NCBI RefSeq assembly: GCF_042650605.1
Contig: NZ_JBHSBN010000002.1
Location: 310,001 to 374,000, forward strand
Direction of reading: 5' to 3'
Origin: Micromonospora_J zhanjiangensis
GTDB taxonomy: Bacteria; Actinomycetota; Actinomycetes; Mycobacteriales; Micromonosporaceae
DNA: 64,000 bases
The notes under the pieces are model-generated. The model had not been told where the DNA came from and did no database searches. It saw only the letters and a list, made by a program, of their open reading frames with translations. Position numbers and translations under genes: made by a program. Positions within the stretch are counted from its first letter, which is position 1. The number at the start of each line of letters is the position of its first letter. Below, piece after piece: positions 45,281-53,194 of this stretch.

Positions 45281-45561
45281 TAAAGGCGAGAAAAACCCGA
45301 CCAACGCAGGCTAAGCGCACAACATAGATCTCGTAACGGTACGACAACACTTTGGCCAGCTCATCGGCCAGATAACCGTCGCCGGACTGGCCGGTCCGGC
45401 GGGGGAGCAGCGATCCCAACCCCGGCCTCGGCGGTGTCGCCTGGCACCGCCGAGGTCTGCTATCCATGGCCAGCCGCCTCGGTCGGGCGACTCGACAGCC
45501 GTAACGGGCACGCCAGCAGGAGGGCCCACTCTCCGGCGGCGGCGGTGGAGGGGAGACGGCC
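45281..45561 (+). promoter_or_regulatory. Long structured 5' leader of rny
   Basis: No coding frame is convincing here. Visible structures are GCCGGAC/GTCCGGC (45381-45387 with 45394-45400) and an 11-bp stem CCTCGGCGGTG/CACCGCCGAGG (45426-45436 with 45445-45455, loop of eight), which resembles an attenuator. It matches no riboswitch class that I know. Autoregulation by RNase cleavage or attenuation is possible. Confidence 0.45.
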
Positions 45562-45603
45562 ATGGCCGAACGGGCGACGCACACCAGGACCGGTGCGGCA
45601 TGA
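45562..45603 (+). CDS. 13-codon micro-ORF, first of two before rny
   Basis: ATG at 45562 has an excellent ribosome-binding site (GGAGGGGAG, six bases upstream). The peptide would be MAERATHTRTGAA. Its TGA overlaps the ATG of the next micro-ORF (ATGA). The support is the ribosome-binding site and the chained overlaps. Confidence 0.45.
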   Translation: MAERATHTRTGAA

Positions 45604-45662
45604 GCGAGCGGCCGGGTGGTGTGGCTCAGGTTGGCTCGCAGCGGAGCGGAGAGCCGGCATGA
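45600..45662 (+). CDS. 20-codon micro-ORF overlapping the rny start
   Basis: ATG at 45600 overlaps the preceding stop, and its TGA at 45660-45662 overlaps the rny ATG (ATGA). The peptide would be MSERPGGVAQVGSQRSGEPA. It would funnel ribosomes entering at 45562 into rny. The GCGGAG-GGAG stretch inside it also serves as the ribosome-binding site of rny. Confidence 0.4.
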   Translation: MSERPGGVAQVGSQRSGEPA

Positions 45663-47434
45663 GCGGAATGTTGTGGGTCCTGCTCGTCGCGATCATCCTG
45701 CTCGCCGCCGTGGTCGTCGTCGGTCTGGTCTACGGGGCGCGGGCGCTGCGTCGCCTCGGCACGACCCCGCCGGCCCCCGTACCGGCCGATCCGGCGTTCG
45801 TGGCGGAGAAGGACCGCCGGGAGAAGTCACTCGCCGCGTTGCGGGACGCCGAGGACGAGGCGTCGTCGTCGGTGGACCTGGCCAAGTCGGCCGCCGCGGC
45901 GGCCCGCGCGGAGGCGGCGGCGGCGAAGGCGGAGGCGAACGCGGCCCGGGCGGAGGCGCGCCGGGTGCTGGAGGCGGCCCGCACCGAGGCCGACAACATC
46001 CTGGAACGGGCCCACCGGCAGGCCGAGACCGACGCCGAGCAGGTCCGCGCCGCGGCCCGGCGCAGCGGCGAGCGGGAGGTGGCCCTGCTGGCCAGCACCA
46101 CCCGAGAGCAGGCCGCCGAGGTGGAGCGGCGGGCCCAGCGGATGGACGAGCGGGAACGGCTGCACACCGAGGAGGTCGACCGGCTGGCCGAGCGGGACCG
46201 TCGGCTCGCCGCCGCCACCGCGGACCTGGCCGCCCGGGAGGCGGCGCTGACCGTACGGGAAACCGCGGTGGCCGAGGCGGAGGAGCGGCAGCGCCGCGAG
46301 TTGGAGCGGATCGCCGGGCTGACCGCGGACAGCGCCCGGACCGAGCTGGTGGAGGCGGTGGAGGGTCAGGCCAAGCGGGAGGCCGCCATCCTGGTCCGGG
46401 ACATCGAGGCGGACGCCCGCACCACCGCCGAGCAGCGGGCCCGGCACATCGTGGTGGACGCCATCCAGCGGGTGGCCAGTGAGCAGACCGCGGAGAGCGT
46501 GGTCAGCGTGCTGCACCTGCCCGGCGACGAGATGAAGGGCCGGATCATCGGCCGGGAGGGCCGGAACATCCGGGCCTTCGAGTCGGTGACCGGCGTCAAC
46601 CTGATCATCGACGACACGCCGGAGGCGGTGCTGCTGTCCTGCTTCGACCCGGTACGCCGGGAGATCGGCCGGCTGACCCTGGAGAAGCTGGTGCTGGACG
46701 GGCGGATCCACCCGCACCGGATCGAGGAGGTCTTCGACACCGCCCGGCAGGAGGTGGAACGACTCTGCCAACGGGCCGCCGAGGAGGCCCTGGTCGACGT
46801 CGGGATCACCGAGATCCACCCGGAGCTGGTCAGCCAGCTCGGTCGGCTGCGCTACCGCACCTCGTACGGGCAGAACGTGCTCAAGCACCTGGTGGAGACC
46901 GCGCACATCGCCGGGATCATGGCGGCGGAGCTGCGGTTGGACGTGCCGACCATCAAGCGGTGCGCGTTCCTGCACGACATCGGCAAGGCGCTGACCCACG
47001 AGGTGGAGGGCAGCCACGCCATCATCGGCGCCGACCTGGCCCGCAAGTACGGCGAGGCGGAGGAGGTGGTGCACGCCATCGAGGCGCACCACAACGAGGT
47101 CCCGCCGCAGACCATCGAGGCGGTGCTGACCCAGGCGTCGGACGCCTGTTCGGGAGGCCGGCCGGGCGCCCGGCGGGAGAGCCTGGAGGCGTACGTCAAG
47201 CGGCTGGAGCGGATCGAGGAGATCGCCGGCGGGAAGTCCGGCGTGGAGAAGGTCTTCGCCATGCAGGCCGGTCGGGAGATCCGGGTGATGGTCAAGCCGG
47301 AGGACGTGGACGACATCGGCGCGGCGGTGCTGGCCCGGGACGTGGCGAAGCAGGTCGAGGAGGAGCTGACCTATCCGGGTCAGATCCGGGTGACCGTGGT
47401 CCGCGAGTCCCGGGTCACCGAGATCGCCCGCTGA
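45659..47434 (+). CDS. rny: Ribonuclease Y
   Basis: 591 residues. The N-terminal membrane anchor is MLWVLLVAIILLAAVVVVGLVYGARAL. A long Ala/Arg/Glu coiled coil (about 45-270) follows, then the KH domain with GRIIGREGRNIRAFE, then the HD domain with FLHDIGKALTHEVEGSHAIIGADLARK. It is an endoribonuclease of mRNA decay attached to the membrane. Translation seems coupled to two micro-ORFs by ATGA overlaps, as with rnj and its micro-ORF. The ribosome-binding site is GGAG about eight bases upstream. Confidence 0.93.
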   Translation: MSGMLWVLLVAIILLAAVVVVGLVYGARALRRLGTTPPAPVPADPAFVAEKDRREKSLAALRDAEDEASSSVDLAKSAAAAARAEAAAAKAEANAARAEARRVLEAARTEADNILERAHRQAETDAEQVRAAARRSGEREVALLASTTREQAAEVERRAQRMDERERLHTEEVDRLAERDRRLAAATADLAAREAALTVRETAVAEAEERQRRELERIAGLTADSARTELVEAVEGQAKREAAILVRDIEADARTTAEQRARHIVVDAIQRVASEQTAESVVSVLHLPGDEMKGRIIGREGRNIRAFESVTGVNLIIDDTPEAVLLSCFDPVRREIGRLTLEKLVLDGRIHPHRIEEVFDTARQEVERLCQRAAEEALVDVGITEIHPELVSQLGRLRYRTSYGQNVLKHLVETAHIAGIMAAELRLDVPTIKRCAFLHDIGKALTHEVEGSHAIIGADLARKYGEAEEVVHAIEAHHNEVPPQTIEAVLTQASDACSGGRPGARRESLEAYVKRLERIEEIAGGKSGVEKVFAMQAGREIRVMVKPEDVDDIGAAVLARDVAKQVEEELTYPGQIRVTVVRESRVTEIAR

Positions 47435-47475
47435 TCGGAACGTCGGCCGGCCCGGGGCGTACCCGGGAAAGCGGG

Positions 47476-47517
47476 ACGCCCACCGGGCTCCGGGAAATCC
47501 TGGGCCGCGGTGGGCGT
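47476..47517. terminator. Bidirectional terminator between rny and gluD
   Basis: ACGCCCACCG (47476-47485) pairs with CGGTGGGCGT (47508-47517) around a 22-nt loop that itself contains a small CCGGG/CCTGG pairing. It lies between two convergent genes. Confidence 0.6.
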
Positions 47518-47542
47518 TCGTCGCTGTGGGGCGGACCGTCCG

Positions 47543-48508
47543 TCAGGTGGTGGTGCCGGGTACGGCCTCGGTCTCCAGCTCGGTGCCGGCGGCGCCGGTC
47601 CGGGTCGGCGTCGTCCGCCGGCCACGGGCGATCCGCCGCTGGACGTACTGGGCGAGCTTGGACAGCGAGTAGTTCACCAGGATGAAGATGACGCCGATGA
47701 TGAGGTACGTCTGAATTGGGTTTTCCAACTCGCCGATGGCCTGCTTGGCAATGTTGAGGACGTCCTCGTAGCTGATGATGAAGCCGAGCGACGTGTCCTT
47801 GAGTACCACGACGAGCTGGCTGATCAGCGCCGGCAGCATGATCCGGAACGCCTGCGGTAGCAGGATCATCCGGGTGGTCTGCAGCGACGACAACCCGATG
47901 GCGGAAGCGGCTTCGGCCTGTCCGCCGGGCAGTCCCTCCATGCCGGAGCGGAGGATCTCCGCGATCACCACCATGTTGTAGATGGTGAGGCCGATGACCA
48001 GGTACCACAGCGTGTCGAAGTTGATGCCGAACTCGGGCAGGCCACGGGCCACGAAGAAGATCGTGATCACCACCGGCAGACCGCGGAACACCTCGACGCA
48101 GAACCGGGTGACGCCGGACAGCACCGCGCTCAGCCCGCGCAGCAGGTAGGACACCGGGGTCGCCATCCCGGTGAACCGACGTCGGGCCAGCGCCTTGAGC
48201 TGGATGCGGAGCACCGCGAGCAGGGTGCCGAGCACCAGCGAGGTGAGGATGGCCAGCGCGGCGGCGATCAGGGTGGCCTGGAAGCCGTCCCAGAGCCGTC
48301 CCCACAGGATGCTGAAGACCTCGTTGGAGGGGTCGATGAACGGACCCCACTTCTCCATCGAGAACTGCCCGTTGGCGTCCAGCGGGCGGTAGATCAGAAA
48401 GTACGCGCCGACGGCCACGACGATGACCGCGACCACGCTGCTGATCCAGGTGATCCGCCGCTGCCGGGGGCCGGGGGCGTCGTAGAGGACGGCGTTCTGC
48501 TGGCTCAT
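47543..48508 (-). CDS. gluD: Glutamate-type amino-acid ABC transporter permease GluD
   Basis: 321 residues, HAAT-family permease. It has one N-terminal helix (WISSVVAVIVVAVGAYFLIYR) before the transport domain, EVFRGLPVVITIFF, and the EAA motif GGQAEAASAIGLSSLQTTRMILLPQAFRIMLP, read in parts. It is longer at the N-terminus than GluC, as in the Corynebacterium glutamate system. The ATG overlaps the GluC stop (ATGA). The substrate call (glutamate) is by operon type, not by direct evidence. Confidence 0.9.
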   Translation of the reverse strand: MSQQNAVLYDAPGPRQRRITWISSVVAVIVVAVGAYFLIYRPLDANGQFSMEKWGPFIDPSNEVFSILWGRLWDGFQATLIAAALAILTSLVLGTLLAVLRIQLKALARRRFTGMATPVSYLLRGLSAVLSGVTRFCVEVFRGLPVVITIFFVARGLPEFGINFDTLWYLVIGLTIYNMVVIAEILRSGMEGLPGGQAEAASAIGLSSLQTTRMILLPQAFRIMLPALISQLVVVLKDTSLGFIISYEDVLNIAKQAIGELENPIQTYLIIGVIFILVNYSLSKLAQYVQRRIARGRRTTPTRTGAAGTELETEAVPGTTT

Positions 48509-49212
48509 CGGGCCACCGCCTGTCGCTTCTCCAGTCGGTCCAGCAGGGCGCCGAGCGGGACGGTCATGATCAGGTATCCGATCGAGATGCCGATGGCGAC
48601 CGGCACAAAAGCATTACCCTCGGCGGAGGTGAGCTGGTCGGCGCTCTGCGCCAGGTCGCCGACCACCCCGAAGAAGCCGGCCAGTGCCGAGTTCTTGATC
48701 ATTGCGATGATCACCGAGCCGAGCGGCACCACGGCCGCCTTCCACGCCTGCGGCAGCACCACGTGCCGCAGGTTCTGGCCGAAGGTCAGGCCCAGTGAGC
48801 GGGCCGCCTCGGCCTGTCCCGGGGAAACCGCGTTCACCCCGGAGCGCAGCGCCTCGCAGACGAACGCGGCCGTGTACATCACCAGCGCGATCACCGCGAA
48901 CCGGAAGTACGGCAGGTCCGTGCCGAGCCGCTTGAAAGGCAGGTCGAGTCCGGGGATCCGGAGGAAGTCGGCGTTCGAGCCGAGCGCCGGCAGCCCGAAG
49001 GCCGCCATGAACATCACCACGGTCAACGGCACGTTCCGGAACACCGTGACGTACGCGGTGCCGACCGCCCGCAGCGGTGGCACCGGAGAGATGCGCAGCA
49101 CCGCCACGACGGCGCCCAGGATCAGGGCGCCGATCGCGGCCAGTACGCAGAGCTGGAGGGTGAGCCAGAAGCCCCCCGCGAACACGTCGAACCTGTCTAT
49201 CAGCACACTCAC
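48505..49212 (-). CDS. gluC: Glutamate-type amino-acid ABC transporter permease GluC
   Basis: 235 residues, five or so membrane helices. The entry FDVFAGGFWLTLQLCVLAAIGALILGAVVAVLRISP, the VTVFRNVPLTVVMFM motif and the EAA loop SPGQAEAARSLGLTFGQNLRHVVLPQAWKAAV, read in parts, are typical of polar amino-acid permeases. It pairs with GluD in the membrane, with GluA as the ATPase and GluB as the binding lipoprotein. Confidence 0.9.
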   Translation of the reverse strand: MSVLIDRFDVFAGGFWLTLQLCVLAAIGALILGAVVAVLRISPVPPLRAVGTAYVTVFRNVPLTVVMFMAAFGLPALGSNADFLRIPGLDLPFKRLGTDLPYFRFAVIALVMYTAAFVCEALRSGVNAVSPGQAEAARSLGLTFGQNLRHVVLPQAWKAAVVPLGSVIIAMIKNSALAGFFGVVGDLAQSADQLTSAEGNAFVPVAIGISIGYLIMTVPLGALLDRLEKRQAVAR

Positions 49213-49254
49213 GTGTTTGCCCTTCTAGCCCAGCCTCCAGGTCTGGCGAAACTT

Positions 49255-50130
49255 CTAGTAGCGGTCGATCGTCGGCGTTGCACCGAGCTCGGCGCCGAAC
49301 TTGCCGGCCGTGTCGTCCCAGGCCTTCTTCCAGCTGCCGTCGGAGAACATCTTCTCCAGCTCGTCGTTGATCCAGTCGCGGAACACCTTGTCGTCCTTCT
49401 TCACCCCGATGCCGTACGGCTCCTTGGTGAAGTTCTCGCCGGCCAGCTTGAGGGAGTCCTTGTCCTTGTCGACGTAGCCGGCCAGGATGACGTTGTCGGT
49501 GGTGACCGCGTCGACCTGCTTGCTCTTCAGGGCGTCCCGGCACTTGTCGTAGGAGTCGAAGAGCACCACCTGGCTGCCGACGTCCTTGACCGACTTTTTG
49601 ATGGTCTCGGCCGGCGTGGAGCCGGTGACCGAGCAGACCTTCTTGGTGCCGTCCTTGAACGAGTCCGGTCCGGTGATCGACGTGTCGTCCTTGCGGACCA
49701 TGAGCCGCTGTCCGGCCACGTAGTACGGGCCGGCGAACGCCACCCGCTCCTTGCGCTTGTCGTTGATCGTGTAGGTGGCGGCGATGAAGTCGACGTCACC
49801 GTTGGCGATCTTGTCCTCGCGGGTCTTGGAGACGGCCTCCACCCACTCGATCTTGTCGGTCGGGATGCCGAGGTCCTTGACCAGGCGCTTGGCGATCTCG
49901 ACGTCGAAGCCCTCGGGCTTGCCGGACAGCCCCTTGTTGCCGAAGCCCGGCTGGTCGAACTTGGTACCGATCGTGATCTTCTGGGCCTTGTTCAGCTTCT
50001 CCATGGTGCTGCCGGCCGGGAATGACTTGTCGCCGGCACCCGTGCCCTTATCGTCGTTGCTGCCACAGCCGGCCACACCGACCGCCAGGGCCGCGACGGC
50101 GGCCAACGCCGCTACGCGCGTGATACGCAT
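49255..50130 (-). CDS. gluB: Amino-acid-binding lipoprotein GluB
   Basis: 291 residues. The lipoprotein signal ends VGVAGC with the lipidated Cys at 22. The periplasmic-binding-protein fold (SBP_3) is seen in KITIGTKFDQPGFGNKGLSGKPEGFDVEIAKRLVKDLGI and in the ATYTINDKRKERVAFAGPYYVAGQRLMVRK block, read in parts. GFDVEIAKRL is the family mark. GGAGTAGAGGA precedes the ATG. It lies 61 bp downstream of the ATPase gene in the gluABCD order. Confidence 0.93.
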   Translation of the reverse strand: MRITRVAALAAVAALAVGVAGCGSNDDKGTGAGDKSFPAGSTMEKLNKAQKITIGTKFDQPGFGNKGLSGKPEGFDVEIAKRLVKDLGIPTDKIEWVEAVSKTREDKIANGDVDFIAATYTINDKRKERVAFAGPYYVAGQRLMVRKDDTSITGPDSFKDGTKKVCSVTGSTPAETIKKSVKDVGSQVVLFDSYDKCRDALKSKQVDAVTTDNVILAGYVDKDKDSLKLAGENFTKEPYGIGVKKDDKVFRDWINDELEKMFSDGSWKKAWDDTAGKFGAELGATPTIDRY

Positions 50131-50191
50131 TCCTCTACTCCTTCTTCGACGGAACCCGCCGGGTTACGGCGTGCTCCACAACGGACAGCCC

Positions 50192-50938
50192 TCAGTGCGT
50201 CAGGATCTTCGACAGGAAGTCCTTGGCCCGTTCGCTGCGGGGATTGGCGAAGAACTCCGACGGCGGCGCGTCCTCGACGAGCTGGCCGTCGGCCATGAAG
50301 ATGACCCGGTTGGCGGCGTGCCGGGCGAAGCCCATCTCGTGGGTCACCACGACCATCGTCATGCCGTCGCGGGCCAGCGAGGTCATCACCTCGAGCACCT
50401 CGCCGACCATCTCCGGGTCGAGCGCGCTGGTGGGTTCGTCGAACAGCATCGCCTTGGGCTGCATGGCCAGCGCGCGGGCGATCGCCACGCGTTGCTGCTG
50501 GCCGCCGGAGAGCTGGGCCGGCAGCTTGTCCGCCTGGTTGGCGATGCCGACCCGGTCGAGCAGGGCCAGCGCGCGTTCCCGGGCGGCGGCCGGCTTCTCC
50601 TTGCGGACCTTGACCGGTCCGAGGGTGACGTTCTCCAGGATCGTCTTGTGCGCGAAGAGGTTGAACGACTGGAAGACCATGCCGACCTCGCTGCGCAGCC
50701 GGGCCAGCGGCCGGCCCTCGGCGGGCAGCGGCTGCCCGTCGAAGGTGATCGAGCCGGAGCTGATCGGTTCCAGCCGGTTGATGGTTCGGCACAGGGTCGA
50801 CTTGCCGGACCCGCTGGGCCCGATCACGACCACGACCTCACCGCGGTCGACCGAGAGATTGACATCGTCGAGCACGTGCAGCGGGCCGAACCATTTGTTG
50901 ACCGCCTCGAGCACGATGAGCGGTTCGCCCGTCGTCAC
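50192..50938 (-). CDS. gluA: Amino-acid ABC transporter ATPase GluA
   Basis: 248 residues from GTG 50938 (VTTGEPLIVLEAVNKWFG), the start that fits homologues; ATG 50962 would add eight residues. Walker A GPSGSGKS, Q-loop VFQSFNLFAHKT, signature QLSGGQQQRVAIARAL, Walker B AMLFDEPTSALDPEMVGEVL and His in VVTHEMGF are all intact. The high identity to polar amino-acid importers is plain. The operator-like GTCAC-N6-GTAAC lies about 150 bp upstream, between this operon and selD. Confidence 0.94.
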   Translation of the reverse strand: MTTGEPLIVLEAVNKWFGPLHVLDDVNLSVDRGEVVVVIGPSGSGKSTLCRTINRLEPISSGSITFDGQPLPAEGRPLARLRSEVGMVFQSFNLFAHKTILENVTLGPVKVRKEKPAAARERALALLDRVGIANQADKLPAQLSGGQQQRVAIARALAMQPKAMLFDEPTSALDPEMVGEVLEVMTSLARDGMTMVVVTHEMGFARHAANRVIFMADGQLVEDAPPSEFFANPRSERAKDFLSKILTH

Positions 50939-51086
50939 CGTCGTCCACCGTCCCTGTCGCATGCCGTGCGTACGTTCTGTGACCGCGTGGTCGCGGCCGT
51001 CGCCGTCGCCCTGTCCTGCCCGAGGCGTCGTCGCCTCCGGTGCAGGCCACTCTAAGCGGGCCGGGATCCCGGAATGCAACTCATAT

Positions 51087-51103
51087 GGTCACGGAGCGGT
51101 AAC
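51087..51103. promoter_or_regulatory. GGTCAC-N5-GGTAAC motif between gluA and selD
   Basis: GGTCACGGAGCGGTAAC. The same motif recurs at 52219. Its GTCAC-N6-GTAAC layout matches the half-site spacing of actinobacterial GlnR boxes (GTnAC-N6-GaAAC), which would make sense for a glutamate transporter. It could equally be a general promoter element. Confidence 0.4.
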
Positions 51104-51146
51104 GTCGGCGGGACGCGGGTGACGAGTGGGTTGATGGGAGCACGCG

Positions 51147-52151
51147 ATGGAACCGGTCCGGTTGACGCAGTACGCGCGCGGCGGTGGCTGTGCCTGCAAG
51201 ATCCCGCCGGGAGAGTTGGAGAGCGTGGTGGCGGGGCTGGGCCTCACCGGTGCCGCGGCCCCGACCGGCCAGCCGGGGGAACTGCTGGTCGGCCTGGACC
51301 ACGGCGACGACGCCGCGGTGGTCCGGCTGGACGACGACACCGCCACCGTGGCCACCGTCGACTTCTTCACCCCGGTCGTCGACGACGCGTACGACTGGGG
51401 GCGCATCGCCGCCTGCAACGCCCTTTCCGACGTGTACGCCATGGGCGGCACCCCGCTGGTGGCGCTCAATCTGCTCTGCTGGCCGCGTGACCGGCTGCCG
51501 CTGGAACTGGCCGGCGAGGTGCTGCGCGGCGGTCACGACCTGGCCCGGCAGGCGGGCTGCCAACTGGCCGGCGGGCACAGCGTCGACGACGACTCGCCGA
51601 AGTACGGACTCGCCGTGACCGGCCTGGTCCGGACGGCGGACCTGATCACCCTGGACGCCGGTCGGCCGGGCGTGCCGTTGTCGCTGACCAAGCCGCTCGG
51701 CATCGGCGTGCTCAACTCCCGGCACAAGGCCACCGGGGAGGTCTTCCCCGAGGCGGTCGCGGCGATGTCCACGTTGAACCGGGAGGCGAGCCGGGCCGCG
51801 GTCGCGGCGGGCGTCCGGTGCGGTACCGACGTGACCGGTTTCGGTCTGTTGGGCCACCTGTCCAAGCTGGCCCGGGCCAGCGGGGTCACCGCCGTGGTCG
51901 AGTCGGCCCGGGTGCCCTACCTCGACGGCGCCCGGGCGGCGGTCCGGGACGGGTACGTCAGCGGCGGCAGCCGGCGCAACCTGGACTGGGTGGCGCCGTG
52001 GACCCGGTTCGACGGGGTCGGCGAGGCGGACCGGCTGCTGCTGGCCGACGCGCAGACCTCCGGCGGACTGCTGGTCGCCGGCGAGGTGCCGGGCGGGACC
52101 GTGATCGGTGAGTTGCGCCCGCGTGGCGAGTCGCTGGTGGAGGTGCGCTGA
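51147..52151 (+). CDS. selD: Selenophosphate synthase SelD
   Basis: 334 residues. The glycine-rich active-site loop has Cys17 and Lys18 in RGGGCACKIPPG (the residue 17 codon is TGC, a Cys version of the often selenocysteine-containing site). DHGDDAAVVRLDDDTATVATVDFFTPVVDDAYDWGRIAACNALSDVYAMGG (in parts) and LTKPLGIGVL are conserved. SelD makes selenophosphate from selenide and ATP. selA, selB and selC are not in the window, so the use of selenium (tRNA or selenoprotein) cannot be judged. GGGAG precedes the ATG. Confidence 0.95.
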   Translation: MEPVRLTQYARGGGCACKIPPGELESVVAGLGLTGAAAPTGQPGELLVGLDHGDDAAVVRLDDDTATVATVDFFTPVVDDAYDWGRIAACNALSDVYAMGGTPLVALNLLCWPRDRLPLELAGEVLRGGHDLARQAGCQLAGGHSVDDDSPKYGLAVTGLVRTADLITLDAGRPGVPLSLTKPLGIGVLNSRHKATGEVFPEAVAAMSTLNREASRAAVAAGVRCGTDVTGFGLLGHLSKLARASGVTAVVESARVPYLDGARAAVRDGYVSGGSRRNLDWVAPWTRFDGVGEADRLLLADAQTSGGLLVAGEVPGGTVIGELRPRGESLVEVR

Positions 52152-52218
52152 GGCCGCCGGTACCGTGGCAATTGCGAAAAGTGAGGACAGGTCGCACTGC
52201 TCAAATTTGGGCGGAAAT

Positions 52219-52235
52219 GGTCACAGACCGGTAAC
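52219..52235. promoter_or_regulatory. Second GGTCAC-N5-GGTAAC motif, after selD
   Basis: GGTCACAGACCGGTAAC. With the flanking ATG and TCG the two copies (51085 and 52217) share 20 of 23 bases. It lies about 100 bp before the hypothetical gene at 52323. Confidence 0.4.
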
Positions 52236-52322
52236 TTCGCCCCGACTGTCCGCTGCCGACCGGCACCATCGGAGGTGGGCCCGATCCGGAGGCACCACGA
52301 GGCGCGGCGAGGAGGCGGCGGC

Positions 52323-52802
52323 ATGACCGAGCTGTGGAATTGGAGAGTCGACGGCGACGTCGACCCCGCGGAGATCTACCAGGCCCTCGCCGACGTCCTC
52401 GGCCGCCCGGTGCTGGCCCTCGGCGCGTACCGTCCCATCCGGCCGATCGGCGGGACGGTGCTCTGCGACGTCTGGCGCCGGCCGGGCGACTTCCCGGTCT
52501 CGGTGGACTGCTACGGGCCGCCCGGCCTGCCGGAGGGCAGCGCCGTGGCGGCGTTCGCGCACCGGCTGGGCCGGTCCTGCCTGCTGCCCGACGACACCCT
52601 GGACGGCGGCCGGTACCTGCTGGTCGACCCGGACGGCACGATGCGCCCGGTGCACTTCGACGTGCGGGACACCGACGAGGGCGAGGTGCTCTCCGGCCGG
52701 CGGTTGTGCACCCGGGTCAGCCCGCGCTGCCGCGGCTGGTCACCGTGCCACCAGAGCCGGTGGGCGCCGGACCAGGTGGTCCCGGCCCTGGCCGCGGCCT
52801 GA
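52323..52802 (+). CDS. Hypothetical protein, 159 aa
   Basis: Start ATG 52323 with GGAGGCGG upstream. Soluble, with Trp-rich N-terminus (MTELWNWRVDGDVDPAEIYQ), the segment GGTVLCDVWRRPGDFPVSVDCYGP and a C-terminal cysteine-containing part (RLCTRVSPRCRGWSPCHQSRW). No signal peptide or known domain is recognised. The conserved-looking ALADVLGRPVLALGAYRP suggests a real gene. It shares the GGTCAC motif upstream with selD/gluA. The function is unknown. Confidence 0.75.
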   Translation: MTELWNWRVDGDVDPAEIYQALADVLGRPVLALGAYRPIRPIGGTVLCDVWRRPGDFPVSVDCYGPPGLPEGSAVAAFAHRLGRSCLLPDDTLDGGRYLLVDPDGTMRPVHFDVRDTDEGEVLSGRRLCTRVSPRCRGWSPCHQSRWAPDQVVPALAAA

Positions 52803-52820
52803 CGGCTTCGGCGGGCCGCA

Positions 52821-52887
52821 CCGGACCGGGCCGCGGCCCGACCGCTCAACCCGGTCGCGCCGGACCGGGCTGTGGCCCGACCGCTCA
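52821..52887. repeat. Imperfect direct repeat of 28 bp
   Basis: CCGGACCGGGCCGCGGCCCG followed by ACCGCTCA at 52821-52848 recurs at 52860-52887 with two C-to-T changes. It lies in the gap between convergent genes and runs into the last codon of the DUF2277 gene. Confidence 0.7.
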
Positions 52888-53139
52888 GCGGCCTGCGCCG
52901 GACGGGGTGCCGGCGGCGGTCGCGGCCTGGCCGGCGCCGCGGACGACCAACTGGTCGAGCAGGGCGGCGGTGGCGGCGGCCACCGCGTCCACCGCCGCCT
53001 CGAACGCGGCGGCGTTGTGCGCCGCGGGGGTACGGAAGCCGCTGATCTTCCGGACGTACTGCAGGGCGGCCGCGCGGACGTCGTCCGGAGTCACCTGCGG
53101 CGTGTACGGCTCCCGGAGGGTCTTGATGCTCCGGCACAT
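52885..53139 (-). CDS. DUF2277 family protein
   Basis: 84 residues from ATG 53139 with GAGGAGG seven bases upstream. MCRSIKTLREPYTPQVTPDDVRAAALQYVRKISGFRTPAAHNAAAF, in parts, is the DUF2277 pattern with the invariant MCRSIKxL. The function is unknown. It is divergent from miaB. Confidence 0.9.
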   Translation of the reverse strand: MCRSIKTLREPYTPQVTPDDVRAAALQYVRKISGFRTPAAHNAAAFEAAVDAVAAATAALLDQLVVRGAGQAATAAGTPSGAGR

Positions 53140-53194
53140 GGTTGGCCTCCTCGCCCCGAGCGGTGTTCGGTCCTGCGGATATTCTGGCACCGTC

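Noticed and set aside
45275..45300. CTCGCCT-GTAA-AGGCGAG hairpin with following A-run as an intrinsic terminator
   Set aside because: On the plus strand it is followed by A, not U, and it sits directly at the predicted start of the rny transcript; no minus-strand gene ends there.
45080..45304. 74-codon minus-strand ORF after recX
   Set aside because: It overlaps the rny promoter, starts with a rare codon without a ribosome-binding site and has low-complexity Arg-rich translation.
51147..52151. Selenocysteine at the SelD active site
   Set aside because: The codon at residue 17 is TGC, not TGA, and no SECIS-like element is needed.
52803..52884. Small ORF in the repeat between 52802 and 52884
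   Set aside because: Direct repeats of noncoding character; no start with ribosome-binding site.
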